44,908 nucleotides of DNA, from positions 1 through 44,908 of the forward strand of contig NZ_LLWH01000157.1 in NCBI RefSeq assembly GCF_001411475.1, in the 5' to 3' direction. This document shows, in pieces, positions 8,076-16,514 of this stretch. A program made the position numbers and the translations under genes. The notes beneath the pieces were generated by a model that saw only the letters and a list, made by a program, of their open reading frames with translations, did no database searches and had not been told where the DNA came from. Source of the DNA: Pseudomonas endophytica (GTDB taxonomy: Bacteria; Pseudomonadota; Gammaproteobacteria; Pseudomonadales; Pseudomonadaceae). How positions within the stretch are numbered: position 1 is the stretch's first letter; each line of letters opens with the position of its first letter.

Positions 8076-9034
8076 GCCGGCCGTCCCAGAAAATCATGCG
8101 TCAGGCCGCGGTATGGCTGGTACGACTGGACGATGAACCCAGTCAAGCCGACCAGCATGCTTTCGAGCAATGGCTGGCCGTCGCGCCAGAACATCTCGAC
8201 GCGATTGAACGCCTGCAAGGTAGCTTGGCACCGTTGCGCGACCTGCCGCTCGCCCCCACGCGGGCCGCGCTGGCCACCCTGCCCCACCACTCGCCGGGCA
8301 GGCGTGCACTCAAGGCCTTGGCGTTGGCCGCGCTGGTACTGGTCCCCGGCGCACTGGCGTTGCAACAGTTTCCACCGGCTTATCTGATGGCAGACATTCG
8401 CACTGGCACTGGGCAATGGCATGAACAACAACTGCCGGACGGCACCTGGCTGCGTCTTGATGCGCGCTCTGCGGTTGATATGGATTTCGACACACACAAC
8501 CGGACGCTGCGCTTGATCAGCGGTGAAATCCTGTTGAACGTAGCCAAAGACACTCATCGCCCGTTCCGGGTTATCACCGACCACGGCAGTGTGCGCGCAC
8601 TGGGCACCCGCTTTGTGGTGGAACGCCTAGACGGTGCTACGCGTCTGGCCATGATCGAGTCAAGCACCGAGGTTAAAACTGCCGAGCATCAGCGCACGGT
8701 GCATGCAGGCCAACAAGTGCGTTTCGATCAGTTGGGCATTTACCCGCAGGGCGCCGTCGATGGCGCAGAGCTTGAACAGGCGTGGGCCCGCCGCCAACTC
8801 ATCATCAAGGATCAGCCACTGTCGCAAGTCCTTGATCAACTCGACCGCTACCATAGCGGTTACCTGATGTTTGACCGCTCCGAACTGGCCAACCTTAAGG
8901 TCACCGCCGTGCTACCTGCCGACGACAGCCCACGCGCTTTACGTCTGCTAGCCCGCAGCTTGCCGATCAAAATCACGTCTTACACACCTTGGATGACTCG
9001 CGTTTCCTTAGAGCCTCAAACGGCCCCTAAATAA
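8072..9034 (+). CDS. FecR-like anti-sigma factor
   Basis: This 320-residue inner-membrane regulator passes the receptor signal to the FecI-like sigma factor. The N-terminal cytoplasmic part starts with the FecR pattern QAAVWLVRLD and FEQWLAVAPEHLDAIERL. A single membrane helix lies at about residues 79-98, and the FecR periplasmic domain follows (RTGTGQWHEQQLPDGTWLRLDARSA, then VRALGTRFVVE). The C-terminal STN-like segment (LSQVLDQLDRYHSG) would contact the receptor signalling domain. The GTG start overlaps fecI by 4 bases. The gap to the receptor gene is 76 bases and should hold the sigma-dependent promoter, which I could not place confidently. Confidence 0.92.
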   Translation: MSRPSQKIMRQAAVWLVRLDDEPSQADQHAFEQWLAVAPEHLDAIERLQGSLAPLRDLPLAPTRAALATLPHHSPGRRALKALALAALVLVPGALALQQFPPAYLMADIRTGTGQWHEQQLPDGTWLRLDARSAVDMDFDTHNRTLRLISGEILLNVAKDTHRPFRVITDHGSVRALGTRFVVERLDGATRLAMIESSTEVKTAEHQRTVHAGQQVRFDQLGIYPQGAVDGAELEQAWARRQLIIKDQPLSQVLDQLDRYHSGYLMFDRSELANLKVTAVLPADDSPRALRLLARSLPIKITSYTPWMTRVSLEPQTAPK

Positions 9035-9110
9035 AAATTATTATCTGCTGCTTCCAGTTCTCATTTCCCGACCGTCCTTGTTGTAGCCAATCCACTAGAG
9101 AGTCGGGAAA

Positions 9111-11561
9111 ATGCCTTCAACCTCGTCCATTCGTCCCCCGTTCAACCCTTCCAGCGCCTTGACCAAGGCACTAAAGCTCAGTGTTGGTAGCTTAGCGCTG
9201 ACAGCGTTTGCCCCGGCAATGGCAGAACAATTAAATCACTACAACATCCAGGCCGGGCCATTGGCCGAGGTTTTGAGCCGCTATGCACGCCAGTCCGGAG
9301 TGGCCATTTCATTCGAGACGCGTCAGTTAGCCAGCCAAAGCAGCAGGGGCTTGTCAGGTGATTACGGGGTAGATGAAGGGTTTGCTGCGCTGCTACGTGA
9401 GCACGGTCTGCAGGCCGTACCGAGCAGCGATGGCTATGTGCTGATGGCCGTGGGGCAAGCTCAAGGCGCGATCGAACTGAACGCTACACAAATCAACGCC
9501 AACAATGCGGGCATGAGTTCCGAACAAACCCGTGCTTACACCGTAGGCGCTACCAGCACCGCAACACGACTGCCAATGAGTCTGCGCGAAACGCCGCAAT
9601 CAGTGAGTGTGGTCACCCGTCAGCAGATGGACGATCAAGGCATGAAAAACCTAGATGACGTGCTGCAAGAAGCGCCGGGGATCACCATCGTCAAAAACGG
9701 CGGCGAACGCTCGCTGTACATGGCGCGCGGCCAGTTGGTCAACACCTTGCAAATTGATGGCGTGCCCACCAACATCAGCAACGCCTATTCGATGGACGCA
9801 ATTTCCAAGCCCACCACCGACATCTATGACCGGGTCGAAATCGTGCGTGGCGCGACCGGTTTGCTGGAGGGTGCCGGTAACCCGTCCGCTACCATCAATC
9901 TGGTGCGTAAGCGTCCTACGGCCGAGCCGCAGGCGCTGATCGAGACCTCGGTCGGCTCGTGGGACGACTACAAAACCATGGTTGATTTGTCTTCGCCCTT
10001 GAACGATCAAGGGACGTTGCGTGGGCGCACGGTCATTACCTACAACAACGCCAACAGCTACATGGACACCGCTAAAAAAGAAAATCAGGTGTTCTATACC
10101 CTGCTGGAAGCCGACATCAGCAAAGACACGCTCGCTACACTCGGTTTCAGCTATCAGAAAGAGCGTAACTCGGGGTACGACTGGTCCGGCTTACCGACTC
10201 AGGAGAGTGGCAAGTTCTACCCGCTGTCGCGCTCAACGTCGCTGACCGGCAAGTGGGATCACCTGGATAAACGCAACACCACGGTGTTTGGGGACATCCA
10301 GCACTACTTCGCCAATGATTGGAAACTGGTGGTCGCTGCCAACCAGACCTGGGCCAAGTCGGACTTTCTCGCCAACTACACCCAGCGTGTGAACGGCACC
10401 GAGAACATGTTTACCCTGAACCCAAGGCACTTCCGTTACGACGACACGCAAACCAGCGTTGATACCTACCTGTCCGGGCCTTTCAGTTTTATGGGCAAGC
10501 AGCACGATCTGGTCGTGGGGAGTAACGTGCGGGTCGATGATTTCGACTACCACGGTGGCCGCGATGCGTCTTACAACTACGTGTTCGACATCACGGATCC
10601 GGGCAACTTTAACCCACCGACGCCCACCGGATTGAACGTCAACCAGTGGAAGTACAACATCACGCAGAAACAGGCCGGGATCTTCGCCGCAGGTCGCTTT
10701 AGCCTGACAGACAGCACCAAGCTGATCCTGGGTAGCCGTATCAGTTGGTTCAAGAATGAGAGCCTGTCGTTCGTCAGCAAGAAGATTAAAAACGAGTACG
10801 AAAAAAACGCCGAAATTACCCCGTACGCGGGTCTGGTCCAGGAGCTGAATGACAACGTCTCGGCCTACGCCAGCTACACTGAAATCTTCAAGCCGCAGAA
10901 CAACCTCGACAGCAACGGCTCGGTCCTCAAGCCGATGACCGGCTCAAATTACGAGTTGGGGCTTAAAGGGGAGTTCCTCGACAAGCGCCTGAACACCTCG
11001 GCGGCGGTGTTCCAGACTGACCAGATAGGGCGTGCAGAAGCTTATAGCAACGCTCAAGCCGAAACGCTGTGCCCGGAGTTGCCGAACGGCTGCTACCGCG
11101 CATCGGAGAAAGTGCGTAACCGCGGGATTGATCTCGAACTTAACGGTGCATTGACTGCAGACTGGAACCTCTCGGCGGGCTACACCTATACCCAATCCAA
11201 GTACGTGGCCGGAAGCCAAAAAGGCGAAGACTATTCAGCCCTGACACCCCGCCATCTGTTCAAAGTGACCACCGACTACCGCTTGCCGGGCGTCATGAAT
11301 CAGACACGCGTAGGCGGCAGTTTCTTTGCGCAAAGCAAAATGACCAACACCTACCCGGGCGACGATTACAAAATCCAGCAACAGGGCTATGCCCTGACCA
11401 ACCTGCACGCCATCTACGAGATCAATAAGCACCTCGAAGTCCAATACAATCTGGACAATGTGTTTGACAAGAAGTACTACCAGAGCACGGGCAACACCGA
11501 TTACTGGAACTTCTACGGCGCGCCGCGCAACTTCAACCTAGCGTTAAGGGCGAAGTTCTAA
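9111..11561 (+). CDS. TonB-dependent siderophore receptor with STN signalling domain
   Basis: This 816-residue outer-membrane receptor is of the FpvA/FhuE/FoxA class, importing a ferric siderophore with TonB energy and signalling to FecR. Domains in order are a signal peptide ending PAMA at about residue 38, an STN domain at about 42-117 (YNIQAGPLAEVLSRYARQSG), a plug domain (LPMSLRETPQSVSVVTRQQM, VEIVRGATGLLEGAG) and a 22-strand beta barrel that ends in Phe. The CPELPNGC stretch is a likely disulfide-bonded extracellular loop. The closing NVFDKKYY and NFYGAPRNFNLALRAKF are typical of the family. No siderophore synthesis genes are nearby, so it may use a xenosiderophore. A REP-like hairpin follows the stop. 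Confidence 0.95.
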   Translation: MPSTSSIRPPFNPSSALTKALKLSVGSLALTAFAPAMAEQLNHYNIQAGPLAEVLSRYARQSGVAISFETRQLASQSSRGLSGDYGVDEGFAALLREHGLQAVPSSDGYVLMAVGQAQGAIELNATQINANNAGMSSEQTRAYTVGATSTATRLPMSLRETPQSVSVVTRQQMDDQGMKNLDDVLQEAPGITIVKNGGERSLYMARGQLVNTLQIDGVPTNISNAYSMDAISKPTTDIYDRVEIVRGATGLLEGAGNPSATINLVRKRPTAEPQALIETSVGSWDDYKTMVDLSSPLNDQGTLRGRTVITYNNANSYMDTAKKENQVFYTLLEADISKDTLATLGFSYQKERNSGYDWSGLPTQESGKFYPLSRSTSLTGKWDHLDKRNTTVFGDIQHYFANDWKLVVAANQTWAKSDFLANYTQRVNGTENMFTLNPRHFRYDDTQTSVDTYLSGPFSFMGKQHDLVVGSNVRVDDFDYHGGRDASYNYVFDITDPGNFNPPTPTGLNVNQWKYNITQKQAGIFAAGRFSLTDSTKLILGSRISWFKNESLSFVSKKIKNEYEKNAEITPYAGLVQELNDNVSAYASYTEIFKPQNNLDSNGSVLKPMTGSNYELGLKGEFLDKRLNTSAAVFQTDQIGRAEAYSNAQAETLCPELPNGCYRASEKVRNRGIDLELNGALTADWNLSAGYTYTQSKYVAGSQKGEDYSALTPRHLFKVTTDYRLPGVMNQTRVGGSFFAQSKMTNTYPGDDYKIQQQGYALTNLHAIYEINKHLEVQYNLDNVFDKKYYQSTGNTDYWNFYGAPRNFNLALRAKF

Positions 11562-11575
11562 AGCGGCTAAAAATC

Positions 11576-11634
11576 TGTAGGCGCTTGACTTGCGATCTTT
11601 TGGGCGTTTGAAAGATCGCGAGCAAGCTCCTACA
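11576..11634. repeat. Divergent REP-type inverted repeat
   Basis: TGTAGGCGCTTGACTTGCGATCTTTT pairs imperfectly with the GATCGCGAGCAAGCTCCTACA side. It fills the gap between the convergent receptor and OsmC-YcaO genes and probably acts as their shared 3' structure. It belongs to a different REP subtype (gcgagcaagctc) from the common one in this window. Confidence 0.75.
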
Positions 11635-11646
11635 GTTGATCGGGGG

Positions 11647-13857
11647 TTACAACGAAATGCCTGCTGCTTTGGCTCGAGCCGCGTGCAGTTTTTTGTAGCT
11701 GTCGATTAAGCGCAGGTGCCGGTCCAGACCTTCCAGCTTCATGCTGGTCGGGGTCAAACCATAGAAGCGCACACTGCCGTCAGCCGAGCCGATGGCTGCA
11801 TGCATGCGCTCATTGCCAAACATGCGACGGAAGTTGATTTCGTAGTCTTCAAGCTCCAGGTCTTCATCCAAGTACATCTCCAGCACCGCATTCACAGCTT
11901 GGTAGAACAAGCCACGCTCAACGGTGTTGTCGTTGTACTGAAGGAACATTTCGACTGCTTCTTTTGCCTCTTCGTATTGCTGCAAGGCCAGGTAGATCAG
12001 CAGTTTCAACTCCAGAATGGTCAACTGCCCCCACGCGGTATTGTCGTCAAACTCGATCCCGATCAAGGTCGTGATGTCGGTGTAATCGTCCAGCTCACTT
12101 TCGACCAGGCGCTCAACCAGATCTTTCAGACCGGCCTCGTCCAAGCTGTGCAGGTTCAGAATGTCTTCGCGGAAAAACAGCGCTTTATTGGTGTTGTCCC
12201 AGATCAGGTCGTCTACCGGATAGATCTCAGAGTAATCGGGCACCAAAATGCGGCACGCATTGGCGCCAAGATGATCGTAAACCGCCATGTACACTTCTTT
12301 GCCCATGCCCTCGAGGATCCCAAACAGCGTCGCGGCCTCTTCAGCATTGGAGTCTTCACCCTGACTGGTGAAATCCCACTCAACAAACTCGTATTCCGGT
12401 TTGGCACTGAAAAAGCGCCACGACACCACTCCACTGGAATCAATAAAGTGCTCGACGAAATTGTTCGGTTCAGTCACCGCGTGACCTGCAAAGGTCGGCT
12501 GAGGTAAGTCGTTAAGCCCCTCAAAACTGCGGCCTTGCAGCAGCTCGGTGAGGCTGCGCTCGAGGGCCACTTCAAGGCTTGGGTGCGCACCAAACGAAGC
12601 GAACACACCGCCGGTGCGCGGGTTCATCAAGGTCACGCACATCACTGGGAATTCACCGCCCAGCGACGCGTCCTTTACCAGCACCGGAAAACCCTGCTCC
12701 TCTAGCGCCTGAATGCCTGCCAGAATGCCGGGGTATTTCGCCAGCACCTCAACCGGCACGTCTGGCAGCGCGAACTCACCCTCGATGATTTCGCGCTTGA
12801 CCGCCCGCTCGAAAATCTCGGACAAGCACTGCACTTGCGCTTCAGCCAAGGTATTACCCGCACTCATACCGTTACTGAGGTACAGGTTTTCGATCAAGTT
12901 GGAGGGGAAGTAAACCACCTCGCCGTCTGACTGACGCACGAATGGCAGCGAGCAAATACCGCGCGCTTCATTACCCGAGTTAGTGTCAATAAGATGCGAA
13001 CCGCGCAGTTCGCCGTCCCGGTTGTAAATCTTGCGGCAATACGCATCGAGGATCTCGGTCGGCAACTCGTCTTTGCGTCCGGGCTTGAACCAACGCTCTT
13101 CTGGGTAATGCACGAACGGCGCATTAGCGATGTCTTCGCCCCAGAATTGATCGTTATAGAAGAAGTTGCAGTTAAGGCGCTCGATAAACTCGCCCAGCGC
13201 CGAGGCCAGCGCACCTTCTTTGGTGGCACCTTTGCCGTTGGTGAAACACATCGGCGATTGCGCATCACGGATATGCAACGACCAAACATTGGGCACGATG
13301 TTGCGCCACGAAGCGATTTCAATCTTCATGCCCAAGTCGGCCAAAATGCCCGACATGTTGGCGATGGTTTGTTCCAGCGGCAGGTCTTTGCCCGCGATAA
13401 AAGTCCCTTCAGACGCGCCAGCAGTGGACGCAGGCATCAGCAGGGCTTGCGCGTCGGCATCGAGGTTTTCAACCTCTTCAATGACGAACTCAGGCCCCGC
13501 CTGCACCACCTTCTTTACCGTACAGCGGTCGATAGAACGCAAAATGCCTTGCCGATCTTTCTCAGAAATATCGGCAGGTAACTCGACCTGAATCTTGAAT
13601 ATCTGGTTATAGCGGTTTTCGGGATCAACAATATTGTTCTGCGACAGACGAATATTCTCGGTGGGAATATTGCGCGTCTGGCAGTACAACTTCACAAAAT
13701 AAGCCGCGCACAATGCCGACGACGCTAAAAAATAATCAAACGGGCCGGGCGCCGAACCATCGCCCTTGTAGCGAATAGGTTGATCGGCCACCACCGTGAA
13801 ATCATCGAACTTGGCTTCAAGTCGAAGGTTGTCGAGAAAGTTGACCTTAATTTCCAT
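11647..13857 (-). CDS. OsmC-YcaO fusion protein
   Basis: This 736-residue protein joins two domains. Residues 1-140 are OsmC/Ohr-like, with the paired redox cysteines Cys50 (SSALCAAYF) and Cys112 (SIDRCTVKK). Residues from about 152 on match E. coli YcaO closely (FIAGKDLPLEQTIA, NVWSLHIRDA, CFTNGKGATKEGALASALGE), with the ATP/Mg motifs GEFIER at 222-227 and a later LSEIFERAVK, followed by the YcaO helical C-terminal domain. YcaO proteins activate amide backbones with ATP, and E. coli YcaO assists RimO in beta-methylthiolation of ribosomal protein S12. No peptide precursor or cyclodehydratase partner is adjacent. The ATG at 13857 fits the OsmC start but has no clear Shine-Dalgarno. Confidence 0.93.
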   Translation of the reverse strand: MEIKVNFLDNLRLEAKFDDFTVVADQPIRYKGDGSAPGPFDYFLASSALCAAYFVKLYCQTRNIPTENIRLSQNNIVDPENRYNQIFKIQVELPADISEKDRQGILRSIDRCTVKKVVQAGPEFVIEEVENLDADAQALLMPASTAGASEGTFIAGKDLPLEQTIANMSGILADLGMKIEIASWRNIVPNVWSLHIRDAQSPMCFTNGKGATKEGALASALGEFIERLNCNFFYNDQFWGEDIANAPFVHYPEERWFKPGRKDELPTEILDAYCRKIYNRDGELRGSHLIDTNSGNEARGICSLPFVRQSDGEVVYFPSNLIENLYLSNGMSAGNTLAEAQVQCLSEIFERAVKREIIEGEFALPDVPVEVLAKYPGILAGIQALEEQGFPVLVKDASLGGEFPVMCVTLMNPRTGGVFASFGAHPSLEVALERSLTELLQGRSFEGLNDLPQPTFAGHAVTEPNNFVEHFIDSSGVVSWRFFSAKPEYEFVEWDFTSQGEDSNAEEAATLFGILEGMGKEVYMAVYDHLGANACRILVPDYSEIYPVDDLIWDNTNKALFFREDILNLHSLDEAGLKDLVERLVESELDDYTDITTLIGIEFDDNTAWGQLTILELKLLIYLALQQYEEAKEAVEMFLQYNDNTVERGLFYQAVNAVLEMYLDEDLELEDYEINFRRMFGNERMHAAIGSADGSVRFYGLTPTSMKLEGLDRHLRLIDSYKKLHAARAKAAGISL

Positions 13858-14026
13858 GGGGGGATTACCAGAATAACGAGCTGAAAAATAGGGGCGCCAT
13901 TATCCGATTTTTCAGCCGGATGTCCCGCCCTTTTGCCTAACAACGCTGGAAGAAAGACGAAGTGACACGCCTCTAAACCTGTCTTGCGATGGGAGGGACA
14001 GCCGCGAATCTGGGGCAACATGGGCG

Positions 14027-14281
14027 TCAATCGGGCTCAGTCATGATGTATTGAACACTAAAGTCGAAAGGCGCCGAGTCGTCATATTCAACAACATCGG
14101 CATAACACGTGACACGTTTAACGCCGGTAGATTTGGCATCCAAAGCCCGTGTTGCACGAACCGTCGGGCTGATAACTCCAAACGACTGATAGACCTTGAG
14201 AGCTAACGTGAAGGTGCATTCGCGCTCCATCTGGATGCATTGATGCTGGCGCGTATCAGACTTGTCCGGCCCTATTTCCAC
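14027..14281 (-). CDS. Small hypothetical protein, uncertain
   Basis: This open frame of 84 codons starts at a GTG (14281); an internal ATG at 14230 would give 67 residues. The product has no signal peptide or membrane helix and ends FDFSVQYIMTEPD. I do not recognise a family. The frame begins only 15 bases after the terminator of the upstream tRNA-Ser, leaving no room for a promoter before the GTG, so either it is read by leak-through from the tRNA or the later ATG is used. No strong ribosome-binding site is seen for either start. The protein composition looks natural rather than like an antisense shadow, which is why I keep it at moderate confidence. Confidence 0.4.
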   Translation of the reverse strand: MEIGPDKSDTRQHQCIQMERECTFTLALKVYQSFGVISPTVRATRALDAKSTGVKRVTCYADVVEYDDSAPFDFSVQYIMTEPD

Positions 14282-14295
14282 ACGCCAAAAACCAC

Positions 14296-14330
14296 AAACC
14301 CCCGACTTTCTCTAGGAAAATCAGGGGTTT
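14296..14330 (-). terminator. Intrinsic terminator of tRNA-Ser
   Basis: A 15-base stem with two mismatches and a 5-base loop (AAACCCC arm and GGGGTTT arm) lies 14 bases beyond the tRNA 3' end on the minus strand. It is followed by a T-rich stretch. Confidence 0.8.
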
Positions 14331-14344
14331 ATGTTTACTTAATA

Positions 14345-14434
14345 TGGCGGTGAAGGAGAGATTCGAACTCTCGATACAATTTCTTGTATACACACTTTCC
14401 AGGCGTGCTCCTTAAGCCACTCGGACACTTCACC
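14345..14434 (-). tRNA. tRNA-Ser(GGA)
   Basis: This is a 90-base serine tRNA with the 3' CCA encoded. The acceptor stem is GGTGAAG with CTTCACC, discriminator G. The anticodon arm CACGC-CTGGAAA-GTGTG gives anticodon GGA, which reads UCC and UCU codons. The long variable arm typical of class II tRNAs is present, with a T arm containing GTTCGAATC. A promoter with a GC-rich discriminator lies upstream and a terminator downstream, so it is a single-gene unit. Confidence 0.97.
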
Positions 14435-14472
14435 GTATCTCTTCAAACATGTTCTGTCTGTCGAGGCGCGCT

Positions 14473-14501
14473 AATGTAGTCGAAAATTTTCGATATGACA
14501 A
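14473..14501 (-). promoter_or_regulatory. Sigma-70 promoter of tRNA-Ser
   Basis: On the minus strand TTGTCA (14501-14496) and TACATT (14478-14473) are separated by 17 bases. The bases after the -10 (AGCGCGCC) form a GC-rich discriminator, the usual mark of stable-RNA promoters under stringent control. Confidence 0.7.
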
Positions 14502-14659
14502 ATCTTTTTTTCAGAATTTTCATGCGCTTACGCCGTTTGGCCGTTTTCTGTTTTCACCCAACCCGCTGATTCTGCCATTTTCAAGCTTTGTCGCCGAGCC
14601 TTGGGTCTAGCGAAGCCCAAGTAGGCGGGCATTTATAGAGAAAGATCGCAGCGTTTACC

Positions 14660-14673
14660 TGACTAACCAGTCA
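14660..14673. promoter_or_regulatory. Palindromic operator candidate TGACT-N4-AGTCA
   Basis: TGACTAACCAGTCA lies 69 bases before the crotonase start. The same arms and spacing recur at 20598-20611. The size and symmetry fit a TetR-type repressor site. The rest of the 308-base gap between tRNA-Ser and the crotonase gene holds the tRNA promoter and no other structure I recognise. Confidence 0.5.
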
Positions 14674-14742
14674 GTCACAGCGCTTTACCTGCGCGATGGG
14701 GCTGGGTAACGTCTGACTCACTTAACTACAAGGAATTGCGCC

Positions 14743-15432
14743 ATGAGTGACTTGATTGCTTATCACCAGGAAGACGGTATCGCTACGCTGACCTTGAGCA
14801 ACGGCAAGGTGAATGCTATTTCCCCGGACGTGATCGCTGCTTTTAATGCTGCGCTGGATCAAGCTGAGCAGGATCGAGCGGTGGTGATTATCACCGGGCA
14901 GCCGGGCATTCTCTCGGGCGGCTATGACTTAAAGGTGATGACTGCTGGCCCAGAGCAGGCAATTGAGTTGGTAAAGCAGGGTTCGACGTTGGCTCAACGC
15001 CTGTTGGCGCATCCGTTTCCTGTTGTCATCGCCTGTTCAGGCCATGCGGTGGCCAAGGGCGCATTTTTGTTGCTGTCGGTGGATTACCGCATCGGTGTTG
15101 AAGGCCCGTTCAGTATTGGTCTGAACGAGGTGCAAATTGGCATGACCATGCACCACGCGGGTATTGAGTTGGCGCGTGACCGCTTGCGCAAGTCGGCTTT
15201 CCACCGCTCAGTGATTAACGGTGAGATGTTTAACCCGAACACAGCGGTGGATGCAGGCTTTCTTGATGTCGTCGTCAAGCCTGAAGCGCTGCAAGCCACC
15301 GCACTTGAGGCGGCCCGCCAGTTGAAGAAGATCAACATGAAGGCGCACAAGAACACCAAACTTAAAGTCCGCAAAGAGCTGCTCGAGACGCTCGACAAGG
15401 CCATCGAGTTGGATCAACACCACGCGCTCTGA
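14743..15432 (+). CDS. Enoyl-CoA hydratase/isomerase family protein (crotonase)
   Basis: This 229-residue cytosolic crotonase-fold protein usually acts on acyl-CoA thioesters. The oxyanion-hole segments are visible as GGYDLKVM (about residues 61-68) and SGHAVAKGAFLLLSVDYRIG (about 93-112). The two Glu residues of classical hydratases are not both clear: the second region reads EVQIGMTMHHAG. The reaction could therefore be isomerase or hydrolase rather than hydratase. The length is short for the family (about 255-260 is usual). A lysine-rich C-terminus (KAHKNTKLKVRKEL) is present. The ATG follows AAGGA. A TGACT-N4-AGTCA palindrome upstream suggests TetR-type repression. Confidence 0.9.
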   Translation: MSDLIAYHQEDGIATLTLSNGKVNAISPDVIAAFNAALDQAEQDRAVVIITGQPGILSGGYDLKVMTAGPEQAIELVKQGSTLAQRLLAHPFPVVIACSGHAVAKGAFLLLSVDYRIGVEGPFSIGLNEVQIGMTMHHAGIELARDRLRKSAFHRSVINGEMFNPNTAVDAGFLDVVVKPEALQATALEAARQLKKINMKAHKNTKLKVRKELLETLDKAIELDQHHAL

Positions 15433-15599
15433 ACTCAACGTTAAAGCCTATATCCCGATTGCTCTAAGTGGTCGGGATGCCTCCCTCCTCTCCTCTACTA
15501 CGCTGCGTTTACACCTTTAGCTGGCCCCTCTCAGCCTTGATTGAAACATGTGCTTAAACAACACAGTCTCCTGCAGGTATCGGAGTAATTGCCGTTTTC

Positions 15600-15617
15600 A
15601 GTGTACGACCGTACACT
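15600..15617. promoter_or_regulatory. Perfect 8+8 palindrome upstream of plsC-like gene
   Basis: AGTGTACGACCGTACACT has 8-base arms and a 2-base spacer, and ends 30 bases before the acyltransferase start. The perfect symmetry and position suggest a repressor operator. A half-site AGTGTACG also occurs at about 22735, before the MocR gene. I cannot name the regulator. Confidence 0.6.
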
Positions 15618-15647
15618 TCGCCACCTTTTGTTTTGGCGAGCCTGTAA

Positions 15648-16430
15648 ATGCTACTTTCGTTCCGTATGCTGTTGCTGGGCCTGCACTTTGTCGCTGCTGG
15701 CGTACTCGGTGTTCTGCTGGGCATTTGCCGCCCCTTCAACCCTGATAACAGCCGACTGTGCGCTAGGTTTTATGCTTGGCCTTCGAAATGGATCTTGGGT
15801 TATAAGCTCAAGACAGAAGTCGGGCCCTTGATGGATAAGCCGCAAAGCTGCGTGATAATCGCCAATCATCAGTCCAATTACGATTTGTTTGTGTTCGGCA
15901 ATGTGGTTCCGCGCCGCACGGTGTGCATTGGTAAAAAAAGCCTGAAATGGGTGCCACTGTTCGGTCAATTGTTCTGGCTGGCAGGTAATGTGCTAATCGA
16001 CCGAGGTAATGCTCGCAAAGCGCGTCAATCTATGTTGACGACAACGCGCACCTTGCAGGAAAAAGACACCTCTATATGGGTGTTCCCAGAAGGCACACGC
16101 AACTTTGGTAAAGCGTTGCTGCCGTTCAAAAAGGGCGCGTTCCACATGGCTATCACCGCCGGAGTGCCGATTGTGCCGGTGTGTGTGAGTACTTACAGCC
16201 AGCATTTCAAGCTTAACCGCTGGCACAGTGCCGATATTTTGATCCGCTCCTTGCCAGCCATTCCCACGGCAGGCCTGACCCAAGACGACATGCCCCAACT
16301 GATCGAGCAGTGCCGCGAGCAAATGCGCGAGTGTATCGAAGCCATGGACCGCGAGCTGTTGGCCCAGCATAAAAAGCTTCTGCCCCCGCGCGCTAACAGT
16401 AAAACCACAACCTCTAACCCGAACGTCTAA
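15648..16430 (+). CDS. 1-acyl-sn-glycerol-3-phosphate acyltransferase (PlsC family)
   Basis: This 260-residue membrane-associated acyltransferase would form phosphatidic acid from lysophosphatidic acid and an acyl donor. The catalytic H-X4-D motif is His74-Asp79 in NHQSNYD, and the phosphate-binding FPEGTR is at 146-151. A hydrophobic N-terminal helix (about residues 5-28) anchors it in the inner membrane. The last 20 residues are polar and low in complexity. The ATG at 15648 follows GGCGAG; a second Met at 15666 is a possible start. A perfect palindrome lies 30 bases upstream. Pseudomonads carry several PlsC paralogs, and I cannot say which this is. Confidence 0.9.
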   Translation: MLLSFRMLLLGLHFVAAGVLGVLLGICRPFNPDNSRLCARFYAWPSKWILGYKLKTEVGPLMDKPQSCVIIANHQSNYDLFVFGNVVPRRTVCIGKKSLKWVPLFGQLFWLAGNVLIDRGNARKARQSMLTTTRTLQEKDTSIWVFPEGTRNFGKALLPFKKGAFHMAITAGVPIVPVCVSTYSQHFKLNRWHSADILIRSLPAIPTAGLTQDDMPQLIEQCREQMRECIEAMDRELLAQHKKLLPPRANSKTTTSNPNV

Positions 16431-16514
16431 ACGTTTGTCACGTCAAAGTGTTTGATTGCGCGCTAAGCTGCATCTTTTGCGCCCTAACCCTTTGATGAAG
16501 AAGCGATTAGAACT

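Noticed and set aside
8072..9110. Sigma-dependent promoter for the receptor gene
   Set aside because: The 76-base gap after fecR should contain it, but I could not match a -35/-10 pair with confidence.
11716..12507. 263-codon plus-strand frame
   Set aside because: It is fully antisense to the OsmC-YcaO gene, with biased composition (runs of Gln, His, Val) and no ribosome-binding site or family likeness.
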